A stretch of 64,000 nt of DNA, taken from an uncultured Lachnospiraceae bacterium. Its GTDB lineage: Bacteria; Bacillota; Clostridia; Lachnospirales; Lachnospiraceae. Positions 1 to 9,103 of this stretch are shown in pieces (the stretch's first letter is position 1; each line of letters begins with the position of its first letter). Where the stretch lies: contig CANPZL010000002.1 of the NCBI GenBank assembly GCA_947589055.1, positions 1 to 64,000 on the forward strand, read 5' to 3'. The notes beneath the pieces were generated by a model, which worked only from the letters and a program-made list of their open reading frames with translations, did no database searches and was not told the origin of the DNA. The translations under genes and the position numbers were made by a program.

Positions 1-1345
1 AAGCCTGTACCACGCCATGGTCTGTAATTGCGATTGCCTTATGGCCCCACGCTTTTGCCCGTTTGATGATCTTAGCAATATCGACTACGCTGTCCTTATC
101 GCTCATTACCGTATGCATATGTAACTCCACTCGTTTTTCCAACGAACGATCCACACGGGTCACCCGGTCATCACAAGCCTTTTTTATGCCCAGAATTGAG
201 CCTAAGGTAATCTCACCTGCGTAACTGTCATAGGAAACAATACCCTTGATCCGGTAAAATCCGTCCTTCTGAAATTCTTCCAGAAACAGCTCCAAATCGT
301 CGTTTGCCAGAAACACTTTGCCGCTGATCGTATCCGAAAAGTCCGTAATATGAAAGGTTACGATTGTTTTATTGTTTCGGATCTCTTTTGTTTCCAGCTT
401 AATGATCTGCCCCTGAAGCACCACCTCGCCAAGTTCCCCCTGAATTTCCGAAATCGGCATGGCTTCCCCGTCGCAGCTTCTGCCAAAGAAAACCTCCGGG
501 TCCTTCGCCGCATGAAGAGCGGAACGCCGAAAACTGCTTCGTCCCTCTTTTGCATAAGCGCCTGTCTTTCCGGAAGCTCCCGTTTGTTTTTCCTTCGTCT
601 CCTGCTGTCCTGACCTTTCTTTTACCTGAGTCGTCGTTTCCTTCCTATTCGTTTCCTTTCTATTCGTTTCCTCTTTCTCATCTTTCTTGGGATCAGAGGA
701 CGTTCTTAATAAATCCACATCGGACGCCTGCTCTTGTTCCAATGCACGAAGCCGCTCTAACTGCTGTCTTTTTTGCTCCTGCTCCTGAAGCAGTCTCCTC
801 TCGTGGGCTTCCCGCATAACAGTCTTATCCTCCTGCCGGAAGTTAAACCCTACCTGAATGGTTCTGCCAAACCGTTTCAAGAAAACATGAGTCAGAAAAT
901 CTTGTATTTCCGTATGCCGCATCTTTGCAAGTTCCGAATCCGGCAGCGGAATGGTGAGGACCGAGTCGTTCACCACCCATTCCTCATCCTTTACCAATAG
1001 ATAATCGATGGGGTCTTTCTCCTTTATCTCAAAGAGCAGACTGTCTGAATATTCCTCAAGTATGTCCTCTAACTGATACCGATCCGACAGATAATACACC
1101 ATCTGAAGCTCCATATCTTTTACCCCTCCGACTGCATTTCTGGCATAGGGCAGCAGCTCCTCCTGAAGCTGTTTCACATATCGGTGATGAATCAAATGAT
1201 GCGAGGCGGCATAGAGATGCAGGATTTGGGAATGCCGGCTAAATCTTACCTTTTCTATGAAGACATCCTCAAACTGTTCCCGAATGCTTCTGGAAGGCGT
1301 ATAGGCGGAAAACATTTGTAAAATACTGATTTTTCCTTCTCCCAT
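1..1345 (-). CDS. polC: DNA polymerase III alpha subunit PolC, N-terminal part
   Basis: Only the first 448 codons are inside the window; the gene runs off the left edge. PolC is the replicative polymerase of low-GC Gram-positives and carries its own proofreading exonuclease. The visible part contains the N-terminal domain, a charged linker rich in Glu, Lys and Gln with a repeated ETNRK near residues 224-234, and the start of the PHP domain near residue 405. That domain shows ELHMHTVMSDKDS and, at the edge, ITDHGVVQA. The ATG at 1345 sits behind a GGAAGGAGAG ribosome site. ispG ends 36 nt upstream, so polC is the last gene seen of the isoprenoid/membrane run. Confidence 0.96.
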   Translation of the reverse strand, partial: MGEGKISILQMFSAYTPSRSIREQFEDVFIEKVRFSRHSQILHLYAASHHLIHHRYVKQLQEELLPYARNAVGGVKDMELQMVYYLSDRYQLEDILEEYSDSLLFEIKEKDPIDYLLVKDEEWVVNDSVLTIPLPDSELAKMRHTEIQDFLTHVFLKRFGRTIQVGFNFRQEDKTVMREAHERRLLQEQEQKRQQLERLRALEQEQASDVDLLRTSSDPKKDEKEETNRKETNRKETTTQVKERSGQQETKEKQTGASGKTGAYAKEGRSSFRRSALHAAKDPEVFFGRSCDGEAMPISEIQGELGEVVLQGQIIKLETKEIRNNKTIVTFHITDFSDTISGKVFLANDDLELFLEEFQKDGFYRIKGIVSYDSYAGEITLGSILGIKKACDDRVTRVDRSLEKRVELHMHTVMSDKDSVVDIAKIIKRAKAWGHKAIAITDHGVVQA

Positions 1346-1381
1346 ATCGGTTTCTCTCCTTCCTTTGCGATCCGTTTGCTT

Positions 1382-2455
1382 CTATTCCTGTTTCCAATGA
1401 TCCAGTTCATATTGTAATGCAGTCAATAACTCGGTTTCCGGAAGTTTCCGCAGGATTTCTCCCCGTTTCATCAGAAGTCCTTCCCCGTTGCCGCCAGCGA
1501 TTCCCAGGTCCGCTTCCCTTGCTTCTCCCGGCCCGTTTACCACACAACCCATAACTGCTACTTTTATATTCAGATGCTCGTAATTGGCGGCTAGTTCCTC
1601 GACCTGATTCGCAAGCCCGATCAGATCGATCGAGGTCCGTCCGCAGGTCGGACAGGATACGACTTCAATTCCGCCTGTCCGAAGCTGTAATGTTTTTAAT
1701 ATCTGCTTTGCTGTCCAAACCTCCTGCACCGGATCACCGGTCAGGGATACCCGAATGGTGTCTCCTATGCCTTGATTTAAGATCATGGCAATTCCTGCGG
1801 AAGATTTTATCGTCCCACGCATGAGTGTTCCGGCTTCCGTGATGCCCACATGAAGGGGGTAGTCCGTCCTTTGGGCAATCAGAGAATGCGCCTTTACGCA
1901 CATCATAACGTCCGAGGACTTAATGCTGATTACCAGCTGTTGATAGTCCATATCCTCAATCATATGAATCTTATCCAGTGCACTTTCTACAAGTCCCTCC
2001 GCTGTTACTCCGTGGTATTTCTCTATCCGTTCTTTTTCCAGAGAACCACTGTTTACTCCGATCCGGATCGGAATGTTCCGTTCCTTTGCCACTTGAACCA
2101 CTGCTTTTACCTGTTCTCTGCCGCCGATATTTCCCGGATTGATACGGATTTTATCCGCACCGCTTTCCATCGCTAAGATCGCCAGACGATAATCAAAATG
2201 TATGTCTGCAACAATCGGAATATGGATTTCCTTTTTGATTTCCCCAATGGCACGGGCGGCCGCTTCATGATTGGCAGTACAGCGGATAATCTGACAGCCT
2301 GCATCTTCCAGACGATGAATCTGTTCAACCGTTTCCCGGATATTCTCCGTCTTTGTATTCGTCATGGATTGAATCAGAATGGGGTTTCCTCCTCCGATTA
2401 TCTGATTCCCAATGGGAATCATACGGGTATGCTTCCGGTCATAGAAACGTTCCAT
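1382..2455 (-). CDS. ispG: 4-hydroxy-3-methylbut-2-en-1-yl diphosphate synthase (IspG/GcpE)
   Basis: 357 aa, full length for the bacterial family. IspG converts MEcPP to HMBPP in the MEP isoprenoid pathway in the cytosol, using a [4Fe-4S] cluster. The TIM-barrel part contains IPIVADIHFDYR and DKIRINPGNIG. The C-terminal cluster ligands are visible as CPTCGR (Cys268, Cys271) and MGCVVNGPGEA (Cys304, Glu311). It lies downstream of rseP and upstream of polC. dxr, uppS and cdsA in the same run supply or use the same isoprenoid pool for undecaprenyl phosphate and phospholipid synthesis. Confidence 0.97.
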   Translation of the reverse strand: MERFYDRKHTRMIPIGNQIIGGGNPILIQSMTNTKTENIRETVEQIHRLEDAGCQIIRCTANHEAAARAIGEIKKEIHIPIVADIHFDYRLAILAMESGADKIRINPGNIGGREQVKAVVQVAKERNIPIRIGVNSGSLEKERIEKYHGVTAEGLVESALDKIHMIEDMDYQQLVISIKSSDVMMCVKAHSLIAQRTDYPLHVGITEAGTLMRGTIKSSAGIAMILNQGIGDTIRVSLTGDPVQEVWTAKQILKTLQLRTGGIEVVSCPTCGRTSIDLIGLANQVEELAANYEHLNIKVAVMGCVVNGPGEAREADLGIAGGNGEGLLMKRGEILRKLPETELLTALQYELDHWKQE

Positions 2456-2514
2456 ATTCTACCTCCCTGTATCCTCTAATCTTTCGTTTATCGGAAATGC
2501 TTTGCGCAATCCTG

Positions 2515-3594
2515 TTAAGAAATAAACAGATTGCGTATATCTTTAAATGTTACCAGTATCATAATCGCAAATAATAAAACAAAACCAATGGCATGGATAA
2601 TGGCTTCCTTTTCCTTTGGAATTGGTTTTCTGGTAATCAATTCCACAAGTAAGAACAAAAACCGTCCCCCGTCCAGCGCCGGAATCGGCAATAGATTCAT
2701 TACCCCCAGATTGGCGCTGATCAGGATCAGGAAATTGATCACATTTAACACAACGGTAAGAGAATCTCCGCTTTCCCGTGCTTCGTCCATAATACTGTTC
2801 ATCATATCTGCCGTACCGACAACACCGGACACCTGATTCAGCGCCACGTGCCCGGTCGCCAGCTTCACCAGACTGAATATGGTAGTCTTAATCCAATACC
2901 GCAGTTCTAACGCACTGTATTTGATGTTGTTCCAAATATTCGCACGGGTTCGGGTATAGATGCCATTTTCATAGTGATACCCGCCGGAAAGTCCCAGTTG
3001 ATAGACCCCGGTCTCCTCATTATATGTTGGTATGACAGAAACCGTATGCTCCTGTCCGTCTCTTAAAAAGGTCAGTGCAACCGGTTCTTCTGAAGAATAA
3101 AACTGCATAAAGACAGAAACCTCACGGAAATCGTAAATACGCTCCCCATTGATATGGGTAATCACATCTCCTTCTGCAATGCCGGCTGCCTCCGCACCGG
3201 TACCTTCTCCGACATAATTTATCTCACCGGTCAAATAGCCTGCCAGTCCGATCAACAGCATGGAAGCAAAAAAAGCCAGCAAAAAGTTAAAAACCGGTCC
3301 TGCCAGCACCACAGCGATCCTAGACCAGATCGGTTTGTTCGGAAAGGCTCTTTCATCCTCATTTTCCGCATCATCTTCTCCCAGCATCATACAGTATCCG
3401 CCGATTGGCAAGCAGCGAATCGAGTATTGCGTTTCACCTCTCTGGGTCTTAAAAATACAAGGGCCCATACCTATCGAAAACTCTATTACGCCGATCCCCA
3501 TCCACTTACACATAAGAAAATGTCCCAGCTCATGTATCATGATGATAATGCCAAAGACCAATATAATAACTAAGATATTAACGACTGTGTTCAA
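2515..3594 (-). CDS. rseP: RseP-type site-2 intramembrane zinc protease
   Basis: About 359 aa from the chosen start. Site-2 proteases cut membrane-bound anti-sigma factors and signal-peptide remnants. The zinc motif HELGH is at residues 21-25 in the first membrane helix. A PDZ domain follows in the middle (AEGDVITHINGERI), and the third zinc ligand is in NLLPIPALDGGRF near the C-terminus. An upstream ATG at 3621 would lengthen the protein by 9 codons. I prefer the TTG at 3594 because GGTGGAG lies just before it and the protein then begins directly at the first helix. With this start it overlaps the end of dxr by 17 nt, which suggests translational coupling. Confidence 0.93.
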   Translation of the reverse strand: MNTVVNILVIILVFGIIIMIHELGHFLMCKWMGIGVIEFSIGMGPCIFKTQRGETQYSIRCLPIGGYCMMLGEDDAENEDERAFPNKPIWSRIAVVLAGPVFNFLLAFFASMLLIGLAGYLTGEINYVGEGTGAEAAGIAEGDVITHINGERIYDFREVSVFMQFYSSEEPVALTFLRDGQEHTVSVIPTYNEETGVYQLGLSGGYHYENGIYTRTRANIWNNIKYSALELRYWIKTTIFSLVKLATGHVALNQVSGVVGTADMMNSIMDEARESGDSLTVVLNVINFLILISANLGVMNLLPIPALDGGRFLFLLVELITRKPIPKEKEAIIHAIGFVLLFAIMILVTFKDIRNLFIS

Positions 3595-4741
3595 ATCTCC
3601 ACCTGCTCTCGATATATTCATAGGTCCACTGCTCTGTTTCCAGAATTTCACCAACATCAGGATTTTCTATCTTTGTATGGGCATGGATACATTCCTCCAA
3701 TATCCGGTAAATATCCAAAAATGCTATTTTTTCCTCCAAAAATGCCGCTACCGCATATTCATTCGCAGCGTTCAGCACGGTCGGAAGACTTCCGCCTTCC
3801 CTTCCTGCCTGGTATGCCATCGAAAGCCCCTGAAATACCTGCATATCCGGTCGTTCAAAGGTGATGGAACCAAGAGTCGTAAAATCCAGTCGTTTTCCCG
3901 GAAGGGGCTTTCGCCGGGGATAAAACAGCGCATACTGAATCGGCAGCTTCATGTCCGGCGTTCCGAGCTGTGCCATTACAGCACCGTCCGCAAACTGTAC
4001 CATAGAATGAATCACACTCTGTGGCTGTACAACTACTTCGATGGAATCAAAATCCACGTCAAAGAGCCATTTGGCCTCGATTACCTCCAGCCCCTTATTT
4101 ACCATAGTAGCAGAATCAATGGTAATCTTACGTCCCATACTCCAGTTCGGATGCTTTAATGCATCCTTTACCGTCACCTGTGATAAATATGCCCGATCCC
4201 TTCCTCGAAACGGGCCGCCGGAAGCAGTCAGCAGGATCTTATCTATTTCCTTCCGATCCTCTCCATTCAAGCACTGAAAAATAGCGGAATGTTCGCTGTC
4301 TACCGGAAGGATCTGCACCTGATGCTGTTTTGCCAAAGGGATAATGATATGGCCGGCAGTCACTAAGGTCTCTTTATTTGCCAGTGCAATATCCTTTCCC
4401 GCCTTGATCGCCGCTATGGTAGGCTTTATTCCAATCATTCCTACAATGGCAGTTACCAATATATCGCTTTCCGCCTGTGCGGCAACTGCAAGCAGTCCCT
4501 CCATACCGAAAAGCACCTCTACCTGTAAATCCGCAATCATACGTTTAAGTGTAACCGCATTTTCTTCCTTCCATACTGCAACCAATGCGGGACGGAATTC
4601 CCGTATCTGCTGTTCCAGCAAGGTCAGATTGCTGCCGGCGGAAAGAGCAGTCACTTGAAATTCTTCGTTATAATTACGGATCACCTCTAAAGTCTGGGTC
4701 CCAATCGAACCGGTAGAACCTAGAATCGCTATCTTCTTCAA
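3578..4741 (-). CDS. dxr: 1-deoxy-D-xylulose 5-phosphate reductoisomerase
   Basis: 387 aa, usual length. Dxr is the first committed enzyme of the MEP pathway: it rearranges and reduces DXP to MEP with NADPH and a divalent metal. The N-terminal Rossmann motif ILGSTGSIGTQTLEV is at residues 6-20. The metal and substrate region shows PVDSEHSAIFQC, and the flexible-loop region shows NWSMGRKITIDSATMVNKGLEVIEA. The stop codon lies inside the proposed rseP start region, and cdsA ends 12 nt upstream. ispG in the same run acts later in the same pathway, so co-expression is likely. Confidence 0.97.
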   Translation of the reverse strand: MKKIAILGSTGSIGTQTLEVIRNYNEEFQVTALSAGSNLTLLEQQIREFRPALVAVWKEENAVTLKRMIADLQVEVLFGMEGLLAVAAQAESDILVTAIVGMIGIKPTIAAIKAGKDIALANKETLVTAGHIIIPLAKQHQVQILPVDSEHSAIFQCLNGEDRKEIDKILLTASGGPFRGRDRAYLSQVTVKDALKHPNWSMGRKITIDSATMVNKGLEVIEAKWLFDVDFDSIEVVVQPQSVIHSMVQFADGAVMAQLGTPDMKLPIQYALFYPRRKPLPGKRLDFTTLGSITFERPDMQVFQGLSMAYQAGREGGSLPTVLNAANEYAVAAFLEEKIAFLDIYRILEECIHAHTKIENPDVGEILETEQWTYEYIESRWRFEHSR

Positions 4742-4753
4742 AATATCTTCCTC

Positions 4754-5608
4754 CTAAAAGTACTTACGCAGTAAAAGTGTTACCAGATAATATACGATAG
4801 GGGCGGTAAAGATCATACTGTCGAATCGATCCAGAATTCCCCCATGTCCCGGTATCAGGTTCGAGTAATCCTTGATCCCGTGATTTCTCTTAATGGCAGA
4901 GGCCACCAAATCTCCAACCACTGCCGGAAAGGCTCCCAATCCGCAGATCAGGGCAAACAATGCCGGAAAATGATATGGGCTTGGTTCCGAAAAATGCTGA
5001 AAGATAAAGCCATATACAAAGCCACAGAGTGCCGCACCAAAGATTCCGCCGAAAAAGCCTTCCACACTTTTTTTCGGACTTAAATGTGGGAAAATCTTAT
5101 GCCTGCCGATCAGGATCCCCACCAGATATGCAAATATATCATTCCCGCAGGCACATAACAGGATCAGTACAACAAACAATCCGCCGTCCTTTGCCATACG
5201 GAGCTGGTAAATGTAGCCCAGACAAACAGCCACATAAAAAAAGGAAAAAAAGCTGTTCGTTACCTGCTTCGCCTCATGCTTGGGATAACGGATCACATAA
5301 ATGGTAAGTAATACCAGAAGATACAGGATACAGCAGGGAAGAATCAAAAAGGCTTGCCCAAAGTACAGCACAAGATCATACAGCAGGACAAACACATAAG
5401 TCACCGTTGCAAGAGAAGATTTATGCAGACCAAACACCCGCAGCAGTTCAAAAACGCCGCAGATCGAGATTAAAAGCAGCAGTACTGCCAGCGGCCAGCC
5501 GCCAAAATACAATGCAAGTGCCGAAATTCCGATCAAAAGGATCGTACTTCGCAACCGGATAAAGAAACTGGTTCGTTTCTCCTTCTTTTCATTCTCTAAC
5601 TCCGCCAT
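4754..5608 (-). CDS. cdsA: Phosphatidate cytidylyltransferase (CDP-diacylglycerol synthase)
   Basis: About 284 aa with several membrane helices. It makes CDP-diacylglycerol from phosphatidate and CTP, the branch point for phospholipids. The family signature is intact near the C-terminus: SAIKRNHGIKDYSN followed by LIPGHGGILDRFDS. The open frame extends upstream to 5647, but that would sit deep inside uppS. I chose the ATG at 5608 (MAELENEKKEK), which overlaps uppS by 20 nt and gives a short charged N-terminus before the first helix. Gene order uppS-cdsA-dxr-rseP is the common Firmicutes arrangement. Confidence 0.95.
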   Translation of the reverse strand: MAELENEKKEKRTSFFIRLRSTILLIGISALALYFGGWPLAVLLLLISICGVFELLRVFGLHKSSLATVTYVFVLLYDLVLYFGQAFLILPCCILYLLVLLTIYVIRYPKHEAKQVTNSFFSFFYVAVCLGYIYQLRMAKDGGLFVVLILLCACGNDIFAYLVGILIGRHKIFPHLSPKKSVEGFFGGIFGAALCGFVYGFIFQHFSEPSPYHFPALFALICGLGAFPAVVGDLVASAIKRNHGIKDYSNLIPGHGGILDRFDSMIFTAPIVYYLVTLLLRKYF

Positions 5609-6320
5609 ATCTTCGTTCCCTTCCGTTAAAATACCGTATTGCATCAATCAGGTCGTCTCTGGTAAAATCTGGCCAGAAAACATCTGTAAAATAAAATTCC
5701 GTATAGGCTAACTGCCATAACAGATAATTGGATAGTCTTTGTTCCCCGCTGGTACGAATCAACAGATCCGGATCCGGCATATAGGCGGTATCCAAATAGG
5801 AGGCAATTACCGATTCCTCTATGTTGTCCGGGTTCAAATTCCCTTCCTGCACTGCGGCAGATATTCGCCTTACTGCTCTGGTAATCTCATCACGGCTTCC
5901 ATAATTCAGAGCAATCGTCAGGGTAAGTCCCTGATTATCCTTACTCATTTCCCAAAGCTCATCAATCAGTACATTGATGTCATCCGCCAGCTTTGAACGA
6001 TCGCCAATGACACGAACGGTAAGCAGATTCCGCTTAATATGGGTTTTAAAGGATTTCAGATACTGGCGCAGGATATTCATAATGCCGGCGACTTCCTCCT
6101 CGGAACGTTTCCAGTTTTCAGTCGAAAACGCATAAACCGTCATATATTTCACGCCCAGATCTCCGGCATCCTGACATATCTGCTCAACGGTCTTTGCCCC
6201 CTGCATATGACCGTAGTTTCTCGGCATTCCCCGCTTTTTCGCCCATCTTCCGTTACCGTCTAAGATCACAGCTATATGTTCCGGAATGGTAAGACGTTCT
6301 CCGTTTATCTCTTTTTCCAT
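5589..6320 (-). CDS. uppS: Undecaprenyl diphosphate synthase (cis-prenyltransferase)
   Basis: 243 aa. UppS extends farnesyl diphosphate with isopentenyl units to the C55 lipid carrier used for peptidoglycan and wall glycans. The catalytic Asp21 lies in HIAVILDGNGRWAKKRG. YAFSTENWKR and DLLIRTSGEQRLSNYLLWQ are further family motifs. It follows frr after a 159-nt gap and overlaps cdsA. Together with dxr and ispG in this run it links isoprenoid supply to cell-wall lipid carrier synthesis. Confidence 0.97.
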   Translation of the reverse strand: MEKEINGERLTIPEHIAVILDGNGRWAKKRGMPRNYGHMQGAKTVEQICQDAGDLGVKYMTVYAFSTENWKRSEEEVAGIMNILRQYLKSFKTHIKRNLLTVRVIGDRSKLADDINVLIDELWEMSKDNQGLTLTIALNYGSRDEITRAVRRISAAVQEGNLNPDNIEESVIASYLDTAYMPDPDLLIRTSGEQRLSNYLLWQLAYTEFYFTDVFWPDFTRDDLIDAIRYFNGRERRYGGVRE

Positions 6321-6479
6321 ACTGTCTCCTTTTGATTTACGGTGGAATACATTCCATCTATATTCTCGACCGTCCTGTTTCAGAAGTAAATCCCTTCCTG
6401 CTTTACAAACCTACAAACACAGAAAGAGACAGATTCCTCTTGTCCCTCCCTGCTCACTTCCGACTATTTTCTTTTCTAC

Positions 6480-7025
6480 CTATACCGTCAGGATCTCTTT
6501 TGTCTTCTCCTCGACTGCCTGATCCACCTTATCTACGTATTTATCCGTCAGCTTCTGTACTTTTTCCTCCAGACTCTTTAACTCATCGTCTGATAATTCA
6601 CCATCTTTGTTCTGCTTCTTTATCGCATCGTTTGCGTCCCGCCGGATATTCCGGATTGCAACCTTTGCATTTTCGCCTTTTTTCTTTACATCTTTCGCCA
6701 TCTCCTTACGCCGGTCCTCTGTCAGTTCCGGAAAATTCAGACGAACAGCCTTTCCGTCGTTATTCGGCGTAATCCCAAGATCCGAACACAGAATAGCCTT
6801 TTCAATCTCCTTGATCAAAGAAGCCTCCCAGGGCTGGATCATTAAGGTTCTCGGTTCCGGAACGGAAATATTGGCTACCTGCTGTAAAGGGGTTGGCTGA
6901 CCGTAATAATCCACCCGCAGCTTATCCAGCACATGAGGATTGGCACGTCCTGCACGTATACCTGCAAACTCGCCTAACAGGCTGTCTAAGGATTTTTCCA
7001 TTTTTTCTTCATACTGCTCTAACAT
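6480..7025 (-). CDS. frr: Ribosome recycling factor
   Basis: 181 aa, close to the usual 185. RRF splits the post-termination ribosome together with EF-G. Family sequence includes LGEFAGIRAGRANPHVLD and GKAVRLNFPELTEDRRKEM, and the C-terminal coiled-coil arm is present. A TTG-initiated frame begins 18 nt earlier, but the AAGGAGGAA ribosome site lies inside that extension, so the ATG at 7025 is the start. It sits 27 nt after pyrH, the standard pyrH-frr pair. rpsB and tsf, which often precede this pair, are not upstream here. Confidence 0.97.
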   Translation of the reverse strand: MLEQYEEKMEKSLDSLLGEFAGIRAGRANPHVLDKLRVDYYGQPTPLQQVANISVPEPRTLMIQPWEASLIKEIEKAILCSDLGITPNNDGKAVRLNFPELTEDRRKEMAKDVKKKGENAKVAIRNIRRDANDAIKKQNKDGELSDDELKSLEEKVQKLTDKYVDKVDQAVEEKTKEILTV

Positions 7026-7052
7026 TCCGATTTCCTCCTTCAACTCTTGTTC

Positions 7053-7754
7053 TTATGCGTGAATGTATGTGCCGGTAAAGGTTCCGGTCAAAGCGTTTAC
7101 GATACTGTTTTCTCCCTGTAAACCAAACAGCTTCATCGGCATATGATTTTCCATTGCTAAAACTGCGGAAGCAAGGTCGATCACGCCTAACTTTTGGTCT
7201 ACAATATCTGCCATTTCCATGACATCAAATTTTCTTGCGTTTGGATTTATCTTCGGATCCGAATCATATACACCGTCAATGGCCTTTGCAGACAAAACCA
7301 CATCCGCTTCGATTTCAATCGCCATCAATATCGTAGCCATATCCGTTGAAAAATACGGATGCCCGGTACCGCCTGCAAAAAACACTACTTTTCCTGCCTG
7401 TAATGCCAAAAGGGCTTCGTCTTTCTGAAACGGTTTCGTCATCGTACCACAGACAAACGGCGTCATGATCAGGGAGTCGATTCCCTCTAACCGGAATATC
7501 TCCGCTACATAGATACAGTTCATGACCGTTGCCAGGATTCCGATCTGATCCGCCTTCACCCGATCCATATGCTGACTGGTTCTTCCTCTCCAGAAATTCC
7601 CGCCGCCGATCACAACAGCCAGTTCTTTTCCGGTGCTTAATACCTGCTTTATCTGACGGGCGACCTCTCGAACGGTCTCTTCATCAAATCCGGTTTTTTT
7701 GTCACCGGCAAGGGCTTCCCCGCTTAGCTTTAGCAAAATACGCGATTCGTTCAT
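7053..7754 (-). CDS. pyrH: UMP kinase
   Basis: 233 aa. PyrH phosphorylates UMP to UDP and belongs to the amino-acid-kinase fold, not the eukaryotic-type UMP/CMP kinases. Visible motifs are RILLKLSGEALAG at the N-terminus, VVIGGGNFWRGR for the phosphate-binding loop, and DADPK-like YDSDPKINPNA. It is followed by frr and preceded, 17 nt away, by the bactofilin gene. In many relatives rpsB-tsf stand at that position, so the block has been re-joined to a different upstream neighbour. Confidence 0.97.
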   Translation of the reverse strand: MNESRILLKLSGEALAGDKKTGFDEETVREVARQIKQVLSTGKELAVVIGGGNFWRGRTSQHMDRVKADQIGILATVMNCIYVAEIFRLEGIDSLIMTPFVCGTMTKPFQKDEALLALQAGKVVFFAGGTGHPYFSTDMATILMAIEIEADVVLSAKAIDGVYDSDPKINPNARKFDVMEMADIVDQKLGVIDLASAVLAMENHMPMKLFGLQGENSIVNALTGTFTGTYIHA

Positions 7755-7771
7755 TTCATTTACTCCTTACA

Positions 7772-8791
7772 TTATGCAAAAAAGCTCTTAACATCAATAT
7801 CCGAATAGCATTGTGAACAAAAGCCCTCAATCACAGCACCGTTATTGATCTGTACGGAACGGGACTTGATATTCCCCATAATGACTGCCGTAGAATCCAC
7901 GATCACCGGCCCCTTTACGTCCAGATCGCCGTTTACTGCACCGGCAATAACTGCCGACTGTGCCTCAATATTCCCCACGATCACAGAGCCAACCCCAATC
8001 TTGACGCTGCCGGCACTTACGATTTCACCGTTAATCTTTGCCGCATTGGCGTAAAGTTCACTGGCACTCACTTTTCCGTCAATCGCTCCGCTGACCACCA
8101 GCTTTCCGTAACAGCTGACGTCACCGGTTACCGTACCAAGCACATCAATGGAACCGTCCGTAAACACATTTCCTTCGATTCTGGTTCCCTTTGTGATATA
8201 GGCGGTACTGTCACTAGCCTCTTTTTCTACTTGCTCCGCCGGCTCGGAAACCGTTGTTGATTCGGATTCTGCTTCCGTCTCTTTTATTTTCGTAATCTCA
8301 ATGATCTTATCCTCTGCCACTTCGGTCTCCTCCTTCTCTAACTCCTTCTCCTCCGGTTCTTCCTCCTGTCGTTCAACTTCCGGCTCCGGAGTGGGAGCAG
8401 ATTCGAGGGGAGAAGCCTCTGTCTCCGCATCTTTTATCGGTTCCGCTTCCGGCAGAGGAGGCGTCGTCTCCGTTTCCGAATAGGCAGCGCTTGATGATTC
8501 CTCAGACGGTTTTGCCTCTTCATCTACGGTTTCTGATTCCTCATTCTCCAGATCGAATGCTTCCAGATCCGCCAGATCCACTTCGTCTAAGATTTCATCC
8601 TCATCCTTTAAGAATTCCTTCGTGTCGGCTTCTTCCTCCATCGTATTCACATATTCCTCGTCATTTGAAGAGGATTCCAGTGTATTTACCATATCCTCGT
8701 CGTCATATTCGCTCACCATCTCGTCATTTCCGGGAATCAGCTCATTCACTGCCTGCTTCATATCATTTTTAAAATCCTTAAAAAATCCCAT
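7772..8791 (-). CDS. Bactofilin with a long acidic N-terminal region
   Basis: 339 aa. The C-terminal third (about residues 200-325) is a bactofilin (DUF583) domain, seen as short beta-rung repeats such as TRIEGNVFTDGSIDVLGTV and IDGKVSASELYANAAKING. Bactofilins form non-nucleotide filaments that scaffold wall, motility or division machinery. Residues about 20-200 are low-complexity and strongly acidic, with long Glu/Asp/Ser/Thr runs and no predicted fold; typical bactofilins have only short tails there. The N-terminus (MGFFKDFKNDMKQAVNELI) is amphipathic and could bind membrane. It forms a likely operon with the small membrane protein 23 nt upstream. Its exact role is unknown. Confidence 0.85.
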   Translation of the reverse strand: MGFFKDFKNDMKQAVNELIPGNDEMVSEYDDEDMVNTLESSSNDEEYVNTMEEEADTKEFLKDEDEILDEVDLADLEAFDLENEESETVDEEAKPSEESSSAAYSETETTPPLPEAEPIKDAETEASPLESAPTPEPEVERQEEEPEEKELEKEETEVAEDKIIEITKIKETEAESESTTVSEPAEQVEKEASDSTAYITKGTRIEGNVFTDGSIDVLGTVTGDVSCYGKLVVSGAIDGKVSASELYANAAKINGEIVSAGSVKIGVGSVIVGNIEAQSAVIAGAVNGDLDVKGPVIVDSTAVIMGNIKSRSVQINNGAVIEGFCSQCYSDIDVKSFFA

Positions 8792-8814
8792 GTTTTCCTC
8801 CTAATCCAATCCTG

Positions 8815-9006
8815 CTATACGGAAATATAGGTTGCCATGCCATACAACTGATCCACCAGCTGGTTCAAATGAATAACCTGTACCAGCAGTACGATATTTA
8901 AAACTACCGATGCCAAAAGCAAAATAACCGCTGTCAGAAGCAACAGTTTCTTCATACGTTCGATTCGTTTTCTTCTTTTTGTACATTCTACAACCGGATC
9001 CGACAT
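8815..9006 (-). CDS. Small single-pass membrane protein upstream of bactofilin
   Basis: 63 aa. I see a basic N-terminus (KRRKRIERMKK), one hydrophobic helix at about residues 21-45 (LLLLTAVILLLASVVLNIVL), and a short outside tail. The start at 9006 is chosen because GAGGAA lies 5 nt upstream; an ATG two codons earlier is too close to it. The gene ends 23 nt before the bactofilin and shares a likely promoter at 9080. The pairing suggests a membrane partner or anchor for the filament, which is inference. I do not recognise a family. Confidence 0.6.
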   Translation of the reverse strand: MSDPVVECTKRRKRIERMKKLLLLTAVILLLASVVLNIVLLVQVIHLNQLVDQLYGMATYISV

Positions 9007-9079
9007 CTTCATTCCTCATATATCTTTCGTTTTCTGGACTCCTTTCGCATTCTTCTGCAAAGGTTTCACATATAGAGGC

Positions 9080-9088
9080 ATTATAGCA
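9080..9088 (-). promoter_or_regulatory. Extended -10 promoter for the bactofilin operon
   Basis: On the minus strand TGCTATAAT (TATAAT at 9080-9085 with the TGn extension) lies about 70 nt before the small membrane protein gene. No good -35 box is seen, as is usual with an extended -10. Confidence 0.5.
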
Positions 9089-9103
9089 CATATCACTCCA
9101 AAA

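Noticed and set aside
642-672. Short tandem repeat in polC (TNRKE units)
   Set aside because: It lies in a low-complexity linker of the protein, where such slippage repeats are ordinary.
3260-4159. 299-aa open frame on the plus strand across rseP and dxr
   Set aside because: It lies opposite two certain genes; composition and start signals do not support it.
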